A stretch of DNA of 64,000 nucleotides, from positions 59,622 to 123,621 of the forward strand of contig FWWN02000608.1 in assembly GCA_900175165.2 (NCBI GenBank), written 5' to 3'. The notes below the pieces were generated by a model. That model saw nothing but the letters and a program-made list of their open reading frames with translations, was not told the origin of the DNA and did not search any database. Of this stretch, positions 22,682 to 32,524 are shown one piece after another (position 1 is the first letter of the stretch; each line of letters begins with the position of its first letter). Source of the DNA: Rhizomucor pusillus. Its lineage: Eukaryota; Mucoromycota; Mucoromycetes; Mucorales; Lichtheimiaceae. A program made the position numbers and the translations under genes.

Positions 22682-23569
22682 TCACTTTATTTTTTTGAGC
22701 GATGTAAACGATGCAACGTGTCGAATTTGGCGCTGCTGTGGCGGTGATGGCCGCTGGACAACCGTCACTGCTGTCGGACTGATGAAATCGGAAGAAGAAG
22801 CTTCATCCAATGCATGAACGGCGGCAGCGGTGGACAAGGCCATGGACTTGCGAAGCTGATCAAAGAACTCGTGATAATGGTTGCGCTGCGTGGAAGAAGA
22901 GAGAGTCGTAGCGGGTTCAGCGACGGCGACGCTGGTTGGTTCGATGCCGATCTTTTCGCGCTTGAGATCCCTTTCGAGTGCATCGAGAAAAAGCCTGTCA
23001 TGCGGCACCGAGAACCAATAAAACACCTTTTGTTTCTTTTGCGTGCGAATGCAGTTGTTCTTGTAAAGCAGGTCCAGGAACTCCGACTTTGGGTCTTCGA
23101 GGCAAGCATCGTTTCCGGGTTTCAGGTTTCTCAAGTCGCTAAACACGCCTTCTTCGAACTTTTTCATGTTCAAAACAGGTCGTCCGAATTGATGAAAGCG
23201 GAACACGAGCGACCGTACAATGTCTGTGCCTGTAATGTGATACAGATCATTCCACAGCACGCACGACACCGTCTCGCCAGTCGGCAGCTCAAACGATTTC
23301 ACTGTCTGCCCTCCTTCCCAGCCGTTCGTTGCCGTTGCAAGGAACTCTTGTAGTCTGTTGATTTGCATCAGCCGTGCCTGGATATTCTGCTCGGTCGGAG
23401 GTGCCATGCTCAGAATTTGTTGCTGTTGCTGTGCACCTCCTCCGTTTCGGTTAACAACACTGCTGTTGCTGTTGCTGCTGGTGTTGTTGTTGTTGTTGTT
23501 GTTACTATCGCGCGGTGCTGACGACGACGATGCTGTTGCCGTTGATGGGATATAGTCCATTGCTGTCAT
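22682..23569 (-). CDS. Ste12-type transcription factor without zinc fingers
   Basis: A single exon of 295 residues starts at an ATG. An Asn/Gln-rich N-terminus (poly-Asn and poly-Gln) precedes the Ste12 homeodomain-like DNA-binding region at about residues 65-205, with signatures LPTGETVSCVLWNDLYHIT, RSLVFRFHQFGRPV, KKFEEGVFSDLRNLKPG and QKKQKVFYWFSVPHDRLFLD. Ste12 acts downstream of MAP kinase cascades in mating, invasive growth and hyphal development. Filamentous fungal Ste12 proteins usually carry two C-terminal C2H2 fingers; here the protein ends about 90 residues after the DNA-binding region with no Cys/His pairs, so it is either a finger-less paralogue or a shortened form. It converges on the kinase gene with 251 bp between stop codons. 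Confidence 0.9.
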   Translation of the reverse strand: MTAMDYIPSTATASSSSAPRDSNNNNNNNTSSNSNSSVVNRNGGGAQQQQQILSMAPPTEQNIQARLMQINRLQEFLATATNGWEGGQTVKSFELPTGETVSCVLWNDLYHITGTDIVRSLVFRFHQFGRPVLNMKKFEEGVFSDLRNLKPGNDACLEDPKSEFLDLLYKNNCIRTQKKQKVFYWFSVPHDRLFLDALERDLKREKIGIEPTSVAVAEPATTLSSSTQRNHYHEFFDQLRKSMALSTAAAVHALDEASSSDFISPTAVTVVQRPSPPQQRQIRHVASFTSLKKIK

Positions 23570-24029
23570 CGTTTAGTTTTATGTAAATTGGCAACGTCAA
23601 CTTTTCACACCGATAAAATTATGGAAGGAATAAACACACGACAAGAAAAGGAAAGGTGTGCAGAAGACTATCAAAATACTTGTAGCAGCAGCGGAATGCT
23701 TCTTCTCTCCGCGGATTTTGACAGGATACGTACTACAGCAGAGTATGTAGTGGAAGGAATAAGGAAAAAAGAGGGGAAGGAGGACCAAACTCAAAAGAAT
23801 AAAGACAGGGAAAGAAGAGAGAGAAACTAAGGGGGCGGGCAATGATCGTGCTGGCTGGTGGTGACGATGATGGTCCTGCCTCCCAGATATATTGCGCGCT
23901 GCTAAGGACTCCACGCTTGCTGCTGCTGCTGCTGCTGCTGCGGGGTTACAACAAGCAAGATCGCCCATACAAAGCGACGAGTTTGTCCGGAGCAAGGTCC
24001 GACTGCAACTTGCTCTTGTACGAGACGTC
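23570..24029. promoter_or_regulatory. Divergent STE12-EMC1 promoter region
   Basis: 460 bp between two divergent start codons. It holds A/G-rich stretches near 23640-23830 and a CTG-type triplet run. No specific factor site is claimed. Confidence 0.5.
23918..23941. repeat. (TGC)8 microsatellite
   Basis: Eight perfect TGC units sit about 90 bp upstream of the EMC1 start codon, probably in the promoter or 5' UTR. Confidence 0.85.
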
Positions 24030-27000
24030 ATGACGGCAAGTTCCAGGCGTCATTCGAGCATCTTTGTATCCTTCGTTGCGATATTATGTTTCGCAACCTC
24101 AACGTTTGCATTGCATGAACATCAGGCGGGAACGTTTGACTGGTAAAGTATAATACACACGCGCGCGTTTTCTCTTTTTGTTGCAGAGAAAAATCACGCC
24201 CCACGCGATCCCACCACACACACTCACAGACAATTGTTACATTTCTAAACCAGGCATCACGCATGGATTGGCAAGTCGACTTGGTCAGCCAACTTTGGAC
24301 AAGAAACGCTACTCGTAGGAACCGAACGGAACGTTCTGGTAGCACTTGATATGCAAACTGGCGCTATCAGTAAGAGCGAAACATTGAGTTTTTGAAGCAA
24401 AACAACAACACCTCACCATAATGTAAACAAATATCAGAATGGCGACAGTTGCTGGAAGGACGCGCTACGTATGAACAGCTCGGTTCAGGTACCGTATGGA
24501 AAGGGCACAATGAAGATCAGGGGGGAATGACCGATTTATCTTTATGCTAGGTGTTTTGACTGTCATTGACCATCCACCGAAAGTACAATATTACGACGCA
24601 CATTCGGGTTTCTTGCAATGGGAACAACCATTCAATGATGGAAATGTTGCGACCACCATTTCGACCGATTCTCTGAACGTCATTGTAGCAGCAGACAGCC
24701 AAGTTATCACGAAGATTTCTGCAAGAACCGGACAATCAGATTGGACAGTACAGCGACCTGAAAATACGCTCGGCGACGAGATTGTTTCTTTGCATTATCG
24801 TAAACAGCAACTGTATATTATCGAGCGTTTGCGAGCTAAATCTTCGATCCAAGTGACTGCAGTCGATATGGAAACAGGCGATATCGGCAAAACGAATGAA
24901 TTTAGTACGGCAGCAGCAATCCACAATCTCGTCGTCGCTGGCGACTACGTCGTATGGACAGAAAAGGACACTATCAAATGGGCTGAGCTAGATGCGAAGA
25001 GAGTGCAAAGTGCAAACATTGCTGTAAGTGGGTTGGAAAAAAACATGTTCAACCTCGCCAAAGAAGCAGAAAGAATTGATAAGAAGATATAGACTCTTGC
25101 CAAGTCCGTCTCATCATTTGCTACTATTGATCCGCAAACCTTGGATATCAGGACGGTCGGAAAGGAGAGTGATATTCTGTACATGACTGCAGTTACATTG
25201 CACGCAGACAAAGTTGCGTTCGCGACATCCCTTTTCCGCATCCAACCCAAAAACTTGAAAGCCGTCCACGATCTAGGCATTCAGGTAAGAATAAGTTCCT
25301 CCGTGACATGAAACTATACATTTTACTAAATATATTCGTGCTTTACTAGGAGAATGCTGGTGCGATAGACATACAAAATGATAAATTTGCACAACTTGCT
25401 GGTGCCGACAAACAATTGACCGTGGAGCTCTTGACGCTATCACAGACTGATGGATCAGCTACAGTCGACCAGAAGCACGTCATCTTGCACGACTTTTCAT
25501 TAACAGGAGATGTCGTATTCGCTAAACTCATCAGCATATCATCTCTACGTGTCTTTGTCGTTACAGCTAGCGGCTCGACATTCATGTATGATCAAGACAG
25601 ATTGCTATGGTCTCGCGAAGAAGCCATGGCACACGCTACCGCGTCAGAATTTCTTGAACTTCCTGAAAAGCAGCTGTGGACGCAGATGGCGGATGAACTT
25701 TCAGAATCTTTGGAAGAACAGGAACAAATCCAGCCTCTGACTCGTTACCTGCGTCGATTGCAGGTACATGCATCCGAGATGAAGAACCTACCAAACTGGT
25801 TGATATCACGCATTGTTGGCTCGACGCAGGTTATCAACAACTCACAATCCAAGGTGGATCCTGCAGCGGTACTGCAGGCACAGTCATGTTGGATGAACTC
25901 GACTGCACCTGCGACGAATATATATCGTGATAACTTTGGTCTGCGCAAGCTCTTGATCTCTGTCACAGAGACTGGCAAAATCATTGCACAGGATTCTGCA
26001 AACAAGGGCCAAATTGTTTGGAGCCGATACTTTAAGGATGTCAAATTCACACACGTTTTTGTTGTCAGAAGCGTGTCTGTCAAGCTGCCACCGATCATTG
26101 TAGCCATGGGATTTTCCGATCTAGACGGTTACTGGGAAACGCATCTCTATCGCCTCAATGCGCTTACGGGAGAATATTACATTTCAGCTGCTCCGGAAGC
26201 CGATCTGTATTTTGAGCCTGCTCTTATCACAGAGACGCAAATTGCCAAGGTTATGCGCTTGCCGATCGAGGAACCAGACGAGAGGACGCATATCTTGGCA
26301 CTGTACGAAGCTGGCACCAACCGTGTATACATTTACCCTGACAGTGAAGGCTCTCGTGCATCATTCAGCAAATTCGTAAACGACTTCTACTTTGTACGAC
26401 AATCTAAGAACGGCTCCTTCAAAGGCTACAAGGTGCAAGAAGGATATCGCGGAAGTTTGAATGCAGTGCCGGTATGGACACTTGACTTTGCAGCCGATGA
26501 AAAGGTCGTGGCAGTTGGTGAGCGACAGCAATACGAGAAGGTCGCTCTGATTGGACGTGCACTCGGCAACCGCAACGTCTTGTACAAGTACTTAAACCCC
26601 CATATGTTTGCTATCATTACAGCCAACGAAGAGCGCCAAACCATGACGGTACGAGTGGTCGACGCTGTCAAGGGCACAGTCTTGTACGAAGTTGTGCATC
26701 AAAATGTCGATACCGTCGGCAATTCTGTCCACGTTGCACAGGCAGAAAACTGGGTCGTGTACCACTTTTGGAGCAATGATCCCAAGAGCCATGGTTATCA
26801 AGCAGTCGTGTTGGAGCTGTTTGAAGGACGCGATGAAAACGAACGCGTAGCCAGGTAAAAAAATACTTATCACCTTGGAGAGCAGTAGTTAGACACCGAT
26901 GTACTGACGATATTTCAGCTCGAATTTTTCATCCTATGACAACATCCAACCGAACGTTTTATCGGGTGCATTCATGTTCCCTTATCCTGTGCAAACAATG

Positions 27001-27573
27001 GGTGTCACTACAACACGCAACGGGGTATCTACGCGAGAAATCATCTGCAAGTATAAAGCAAAACGAGATTTGATCGGTTATTTGCTAATCCAATGTTCTT
27101 TCTTTCTCATTTTATAGTTGGCCTCTCCACACATCAGATAATGAATGTCAACAAACGTCTTCTTGATCCCCGCAGACCTGTCACCGACAAACCGAGCAAG
27201 GAACAAGCTGAAGAAGGCTTAATACCATATGGACCGATACCAGACGAGCGTCAAATGTTCCTCACTTACAACCTCGAGGTATAAACTGTAAAGAACAATA
27301 ATCCGATATATGTACTAATGGGAATATATCACTTAGGTGCTTGGCATTAAACATATTGCAACAACGCCGGCTCTGTTGGAATCGACATCGCTTGTATTTG
27401 CATACGGACTTGATACCTTCTTCTCGCGCTCATCACCTAGCAAACGCTTTGACGTGCTGAGCGAAGACTTCTCAAAATCGCAGCTTCTTTTGACCATTCT
27501 CGGATTGGTCGCAGCCATTCTTGTATCAGGACCGATGGTACGGAGGAAACAAGTAAATGCCTTGTGGAAATAG
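24030..27573 (+). CDS. EMC1: ER membrane protein complex subunit 1
   Basis: EMC1 is the large lumenal subunit of the EMC insertase, which places transmembrane proteins in the ER. Nine exons join in phase: 24030-24142, 24254-24369, 24438-24488, 24551-25023, 25093-25284, 25350-26854, 26919-27046, 27118-27278 and 27337-27573, giving 991 residues, the usual length. A signal peptide (about 1-28) is followed by a PQQ-like beta-propeller (for example TLLVGTERNVLVALDMQTGA), and the C-terminal DUF1620 region contains LLDPRRPV, IPYGPIPDERQMFLTYNLE and VLGIKHIATTPALLESTSL. A final transmembrane helix is LLLTILGLVAAILVSGPMV. The intron at 27047-27117 uses a GC donor (GCAAGT). The apparent stop at 25090-25092 is the end of an intron. 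Confidence 0.95.
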
Positions 27574-27859
27574 AAAGAGGATCAACCTGTGTAATTTTCA
27601 ATTTATTCTCTCCAACAATTTTGCAATGTACGCCTTTTTCTCATCAATCAATAACCTAAGTCTTGATGCCATTGTCCTCAAGAGTCGTACACGTTCTGTT
27701 TCTGTTTCGCCGGTGCGTAATTTTCGAATATACCCAATATTTATACAGTTTTGGCGGAATAAGAAGCTTCTTTCTTGTAGACTGCCTCCAGGAATAGCAA
27801 CGATAGGGCTGGGACAGGTTGGGACGCTACCCTGTCTCAATTCCCAGTGGGCCAGGATA

Positions 27860-27888
27860 GGGTTCTCAGAACCCAGTTGGGACGTCCC
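27860..27888. repeat. Clustered perfect palindromes
   Basis: GGGTTCT-C-AGAACCC (27860-27874) and the perfect palindrome GGGACGTCCC (27879-27888) lie side by side. The hexamer TGGGAC also recurs upstream near 27809 and 27818. Function is unknown. Confidence 0.6.
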
Positions 27889-28019
27889 GAGCTTAAGCAA
27901 CGATGTCAGCCCCGAAATAAATATGTTCCCAGGTAACTTCGTTTGACATCCAGAGCCAACGGCCTTTTCCACTTTTTTGATCCGTAACAACTTCTCCAAA
28001 ACGAGCCCTTTCGTTATTG

Positions 28020-28297
28020 ATTATTAACGCGAATTTGCTTTCGGTATATAGAGTCCTCGAATTCTCGGCAATGCTCTGATAGCACGCCGTAGAGTTCCTC
28101 GTTTGTTACATGCATCCTTTCGTACGATCTCCTAGGAATGGCACGGCAAAAAATTCCATACTGGTTTCCCAGACTCAAGGGAAAGAGGTCGACAGCATAT
28201 CGATGGCGCTTTCAATTGTCTTGCTGTAGTTCACAGTGTAACCTCGTGCTGTGAGGAAATCATGTAGATCGAGAGCTTGTGATCGCTCGTTGACGCG
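28020..28297 (-). pseudogene. Decayed unidentified coding relic
   Basis: Read on the minus strand, two adjoining frames give protein-like sequence. The first has RSQALDLHDFLTARG and ends in an in-frame TGA near 28185. The second frame continues with QYGIFCRAIPRRSYERM and ends in TAA at about 28020. A frameshift separates them and stops also interrupt the 5' side. I do not recognise the family. Its place next to a broken transposon suggests an older mobile-element or gene remnant. Confidence 0.3.
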
Positions 28298-28503
28298 TCG
28301 CAGAGTCTAAGCTGGCGTCATTTAAATGACTTTGACTTGCTTCTCCAGATCAGGATTTCGACGTTCGCAGTAAAGAAGCTTCCTGGTGATTATGCTTGAG
28401 GGATTGCTTCGGACATCAGATAGTGGTCACTCTTGAACATACTGTTCGTGTTGCTGATGAAGGAGGAGATCGAGACTTTGCTTGACACCTGCTCATACGC
28501 ATA

Positions 28504-28686
28504 CAGTGAATCGCGTTTTAAAATGCAAAAATTAGAAACGTAAAATACACTTTTTGGGACCCAGCGGTACACATTCGCTGAGATCAATCAACGCAACCTT
28601 TTAAAGTCTAGTGGAAGTGGATATTGCATGCAATTCTAGGGACAATAATGAACGGTGAAGAGCGTAGAGTTGAAGTGTATTCTGTA
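28504..28686 (+). repeat. Left terminal inverted repeat of Tc1-type element
   Basis: About 180 bp that match the reverse complement of the right end, including CTAGTGGAAGTGGAT and GCATGCAATTCTAGGG, with several small indels near the outer third. Confidence 0.85.
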
Positions 28687-28696
28687 ACTATGACGA

Positions 28697-30023
28697 CTAG
28701 AGATCCTTCTGCATGTCGAAGCACCCGTCAAAGTAGAATTGAGAGTGGCGAATCCAGCCTCGACAGTCCTTTGCAGTGACCGTCTTAGCTGCTTCTTGTA
28801 TGCGTGAAGCTAGACTCTCATGCTTCTTGAGCGGTGTCTTCCGCACCACTGCCTTCATTTTCGGCCAACATTTCTCGATTGGATTGAGGAACGGCGAGTA
28901 GGGAGGTAAGAAGAGCGGATGGTGGCCTCTGTCCTTGATGGCTTGGACTACAGCCTTTGTCTTATGGATACCGGCGTTGTCCATGACAATGAACATATTG
29001 TTCATTCCATATTTGTCTAAAACGTCCGCCATCTCTTCGAAAAAAAAAGGAAGAAGTGGGTTGCGTTGGTACCATGTGGGACCCCTATCTTCTTCGGTGT
29101 AACTAGCTTGCGTTTCTTAGAACCAGGCAACCGAGATACTTGTCGTAAAATAGCGATTAAACCCTTCTTTGGGATACAGTCAAGAATGCTTAGATTGATC
29201 CCGCGCTCCGTTGACACTGTCACACTGGCAGGTGTGCCTTCTTGGATCAGGCAACTGGCCACACCATATTCTTCACGAACCCACTTTCATCGACAAAGAC
29301 ACAGTTGTCCAAGAAGTCGATTTTCCGCTCCAAAAGATACTGGACAAGCTGCCTTCTCGCTTCTAAAGTGTCGTTAGAATTGCGTGCAGCCGTCAAAGGT
29401 CTAGAGCGCGTCAGCGTGAACGACAGCTTTTGAGTGAAGTGCCGATGCACTGCTGATTTGCTGATGGACAGGTCCTCAAAAGCCTCACAGAGCGCATCAG
29501 TTGCATCCTTGACAAAGCACGTCCGGTTATCTTCGATATATTGCGCAAGGAATTCCGAGTGCTCATCTGACAGCTTGGTATTTCTGCCGTTACGCTTCAC
29601 CTCAGAAACAGGCTTATAGCCAGGCAGAATAGCACCTTTATTTTTCTTCCATTCTTTATGAAGCTTATATGCTGTCGAGCTGTTTATCAGCGCTTTTCTC
29701 GCAGCATCGGCGATCAACATGTTTTCGTTCCGGACCAGCGCGATGAACTGTGCAACTTGCTCTGGTTTATACTTGTTGAATGTCCATACAAGCCGCGGCT
29801 GATTCTCAAACTGAAACTCCTCATCTTCCGCCATTGGCTCCAAATCTAGTGCCAATGAAGCACCAGTACTCTCTTCCTCCGAAATCGAGTCGTCAGACAT
29901 TTCCTCTAATCTGTGCAGGGTTTTAATGGCGATTTCCTGCGGATCTTCCGGTTCACTGTCACTAGGGGGCCCATCGCGGATGTAGTCGCCGGACGGTTGA
30001 TAATGGTAGAATGAGGTCTGCAT
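28697..30023 (-). pseudogene. Tc1-type DDE transposase, frameshifted
   Basis: The coding sequence starts at an ATG at 30023 and its last exon frame stops at 28697. An acidic N-terminal extension of about 80 residues precedes a helix-turn-helix region and then the catalytic core. The core shows the first Asp in VFVDESGF, the second Asp in FIVMDNAGIHKT and the Glu in PPYSPFLNPIEKCW. There are 34 residues between the second Asp and the Glu (DD34E, Tc1-like). The frame breaks near 29245-29250 (a premature TGA and a one-base shift) and again at a homopolymer near 29040. The copy is therefore disabled unless trans-complemented. Confidence 0.9.
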
Positions 30024-30147
30024 GATGTAGGTAAGAAAGCAGTGAAAAACTCCTCGCTGAGACTGTGCACTACGAAAGTGTTGTGCTAAGCAGGCTTGAC
30101 AAAGAGCCGATTATAATATGAAAAGATGCTCGAAAATGGATACCGTC

Positions 30148-30318
30148 TACAGCATACACTATAACTCTACGCTCTTCACTCGTTCATTATTGTCCCTAGA
30201 ATTGCATGCAACATCCACTTCCACTAGACTTTAAAAGGTTGTGTTGATTAGTCAAAAATTGCATTGGCCTCAGCGAATGCGTACCGATGGGTCCCAATAA
30301 GTAAAACGCGATTCACTG
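30148..30318 (-). repeat. Right terminal inverted repeat of Tc1-type element
   Basis: About 170 bp pairing with the left repeat. The outer end is CACTG followed by the TA duplication. Confidence 0.85.
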
Positions 30319-30320
30319 TA

Positions 30321-30884
30321 AATGTCCAATAAAGAAAAGAGCGGAGAGATAAAGTGCTCACAATAAATACAAAGGTCTCTCCTGTTGTATGTACTGGAGC
30401 AAATAAAGGACGAGTTACAAAGAAGCCATTTTGCTTGTCTCATTTTCGTTAAGTATGAACTGATTGTCAAATCATATCTATTTTCATAAACAGAGATATC
30501 TACATAATGTTTTCCTTTTGAGAATGAGGCTCTGCTTTTCTGTTTGTATGCCGATTATTGTTGTTGTTAAGTTATTTATATACATGGAAATATCCAGAGA
30601 AATAATACATCTAAACAAGAGCTGGTTGGAACATGGCACATTGCATTTTTGCTCTGTCTCTCTTTACTTACCTCGATATAATTTTTTCACATTGCGGTTA
30701 AGGAACTGCAGCAAACTTGGATGATGGTCTCGGTGTGTACATAACCCTCGGTTTGATTTCCTTGCTACGGCATCAGTCTAGTGACTCATAATAGCGGGGT
30801 CGGGGATAACCATACCCTGATCCATCCGCGTTAAGGTATACTTGCAGAATGATATATGTACATATGAGAGTGCAAAGATGGTCA
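30321..30884. other. AT-rich intergenic region
   Basis: Flank of the transposon insertion and 3' region of the C2H2 gene (minus). It is AT-rich with no supported coding sequence. Confidence 0.6.
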
Positions 30885-31898
30885 TCAGGGTTTATAAGAT
30901 GCAACACCGGTGGCGGTGATGGTGACACTGCTATCGTTTCGGCAGAACGGGTCCGTGTTCCAGTGGCGTCGAAGAGCATCGCGTCTTGCAAACTTCTTGT
31001 CGCAGTAAGGGCACGGATGGGGTTTCTCGCCCGTGTGCAGCAGCCGATGTCTTTTGAGATCGTGCGGGCGTGCAAAGGCCCACTTGCAGCTTGCGTGGCC
31101 GCACACATAAGGTCGCTCGTGAGTATGCGTCCGTAAATGGGATCTTAGACTATACGGTCTCCTGAACTGCTTTGGACACTCTGGGCACGTAAAGGTTTGG
31201 TGAGCCTGCTGTTGCTGCTGAGAACTCTTTGGAGTCAATGGAGGGGATGCCATCATCGGCGACGCCGCTTTTTGCTCCTGCATCTGCTCCTGTTGCTGCC
31301 GTTGCTTCTTTCCATTTTCCTGGTCATGACTAGTCTTTCTAGTAGTAATAGCAGTAGTCGTTGATGATGACACGCCGTTGGTGAGATCGAAATCTTCAGC
31401 AGGGATAACTGGTGGCGTTAATTGCATCGAAGACATCGTGGCAGTACTAACAGCAACAGCAAACGTATAAGGATCTTGATAATGAATATCGTCGAGGATG
31501 GGTGCTGCACTTGCACACGGGACACAGGTCACGGTCGCACTAAGACTTGGTATCATTGCAGCACCCGGATAATCGACTACATTGCTGAAGCAAGGAAAAG
31601 GAGTTGAAACGAGCATGTCCAAAAACGAGAGGCCTTGATCAGATAGAGTAGGTTGAGAAGGAGAGATAGAGGGAAGGGATATGGCAGTATCTGTTTCATG
31701 GTAACTCGGTCCTTGCAGATTTTCAATATTATGCCAGAATGCTTGCTCCGGTGTCCGCGATGTAGAAGAGGAGAATGGAGAAGATGGATATACTATAGTC
31801 TCATTCTGGTTATCTCCAGAAACAAGAGGGATAGAACTGCTCAGAGCTGCAGTGTCAGAGCGAAGAGAACTGTAGCAATTGCAGTCGTTGTAATGCAT
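30885..31898 (-). CDS. C2H2 zinc-finger transcription factor (Crz1-like)
   Basis: The frame is about 337 residues from the ATG at 31898. The N-terminal two thirds are Ser/Thr/Pro- and Gln-rich and disordered. Three C-terminal fingers follow: C-x2-C-x12-H-x3-H (CPECPKQFRRPYSLRSHLRTH), C-x4-C (CGHASCKWAFARPHDLKRH), and a third ending in Cys (CPYCDKKFARRDALRRHW). This layout matches fungal Crz1, the calcineurin-controlled factor of calcium and stress responses, but similar finger sets exist in other regulators and no clear calcineurin docking motif was identified. An upstream ATG at 31985 would add a hydrophobic leader, but it lies only 6 nt after a TATAAAA box (31997-31991) and its codons are a pyrimidine tract resembling an intron end, so 31898 is preferred. 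A short upstream coding exon is possible. Confidence 0.8.
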   Translation of the reverse strand: MHYNDCNCYSSLRSDTAALSSSIPLVSGDNQNETIVYPSSPFSSSTSRTPEQAFWHNIENLQGPSYHETDTAISLPSISPSQPTLSDQGLSFLDMLVSTPFPCFSNVVDYPGAAMIPSLSATVTCVPCASAAPILDDIHYQDPYTFAVAVSTATMSSMQLTPPVIPAEDFDLTNGVSSSTTTAITTRKTSHDQENGKKQRQQQEQMQEQKAASPMMASPPLTPKSSQQQQQAHQTFTCPECPKQFRRPYSLRSHLRTHTHERPYVCGHASCKWAFARPHDLKRHRLLHTGEKPHPCPYCDKKFARRDALRRHWNTDPFCRNDSSVTITATGVASYKP

Positions 31899-32524
31899 CC
31901 AATCTCGTGAATTGGCTAGGAGAAGAAAGAGAGAGAGAGAGAGGAAAAAGAAGACAGAAGTAAAAGGATACAAATATGAAACCATGATGGTTTTATATGC
32001 TCGACGTCAAAAGGTGAAGGGAGCACAGGATGACCATATACGAAACAATTCTTTCTTGATAGCCTAAAATGGAAACCATCGGTCCTGACTGCGCCGCTCC
32101 GTCGTAACTGAGCGACGCGGCAAACCAAAGGACTTGCTTGCAGAATGATGCCTTTCTCACGCTGCGCGTGCTACCAAAACAAAAATAGCTGCGCTTCCTT
32201 TTGGTAAAGCGAATAAAGTGCATAATCGCGGGGCTTTACCACAATGCTATCGAGATATGCACCCTGACTAGTATCCCTTTTTAGTAGCATAAACAGATAA
32301 CGGTCCCTCTCACATTGGAAGCTATATGAATACAGGAGCCAAGAAAAAAATAAATAAATAATGGATTCGTCTTTAATTGGTTGTAGTTGATGGTTGTGAT
32401 AGGGTAGCAGTTGGCATTTGACAAGTGAGTATGCACAGGAAGGCTCTATGGAAGGACTGGCGCCACTTCCGGAACAGTCTAATGGGGGAAATGCAATATG
32501 TGCGAATATTGCACGATGGAACAG
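31899..32524. other. Promoter of C2H2 gene and 3' region of GALT
   Basis: Both neighbours are on the minus strand. A TATAAAA box (minus, 31997-31991) and a CT/GA-rich tract at 31918-31960 belong to the C2H2 gene. No other gene was seen. Confidence 0.6.

Larger units (their letters stand above)
27574..28501. other. Gene-poor patch between EMC1 and transposon
   Basis: This contains the EMC1 3' UTR, a GC-rich palindrome cluster (27860-27888) and a decayed coding relic on the minus strand. No intact gene was seen. Confidence 0.5.
28504..30318 (-). mobile_element. Tc1/mariner-type transposon, decayed copy
   Basis: A 1.8-kb element bounded by inverted repeats beginning CAGTGAATCGCGTTTTA at both ends and flanked by TA dinucleotides (28502-28503 and 30319-30320), the target duplication of this superfamily. 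The internal gene is a DDE transposase on the minus strand with frameshifts, so this copy is probably not autonomous. Confidence 0.9.

Noticed and set aside
23597..24031. 144-codon minus-strand open frame in the STE12-EMC1 gap
   Set aside because: It is built from the TGC repeat and A/G-rich sequence and lies across the start of EMC1.
25024..25092. Stop codon that would split EMC1 into two genes
   Set aside because: The TAG is the 3' splice site of a GTAAGT intron; the frame resumes in phase with conserved EMC1 sequence.
31899..31985. Signal-peptide-like leader on the C2H2 factor
   Set aside because: It starts 6 nt after a TATA box and reads through a pyrimidine tract; a nuclear factor is not expected to carry it.
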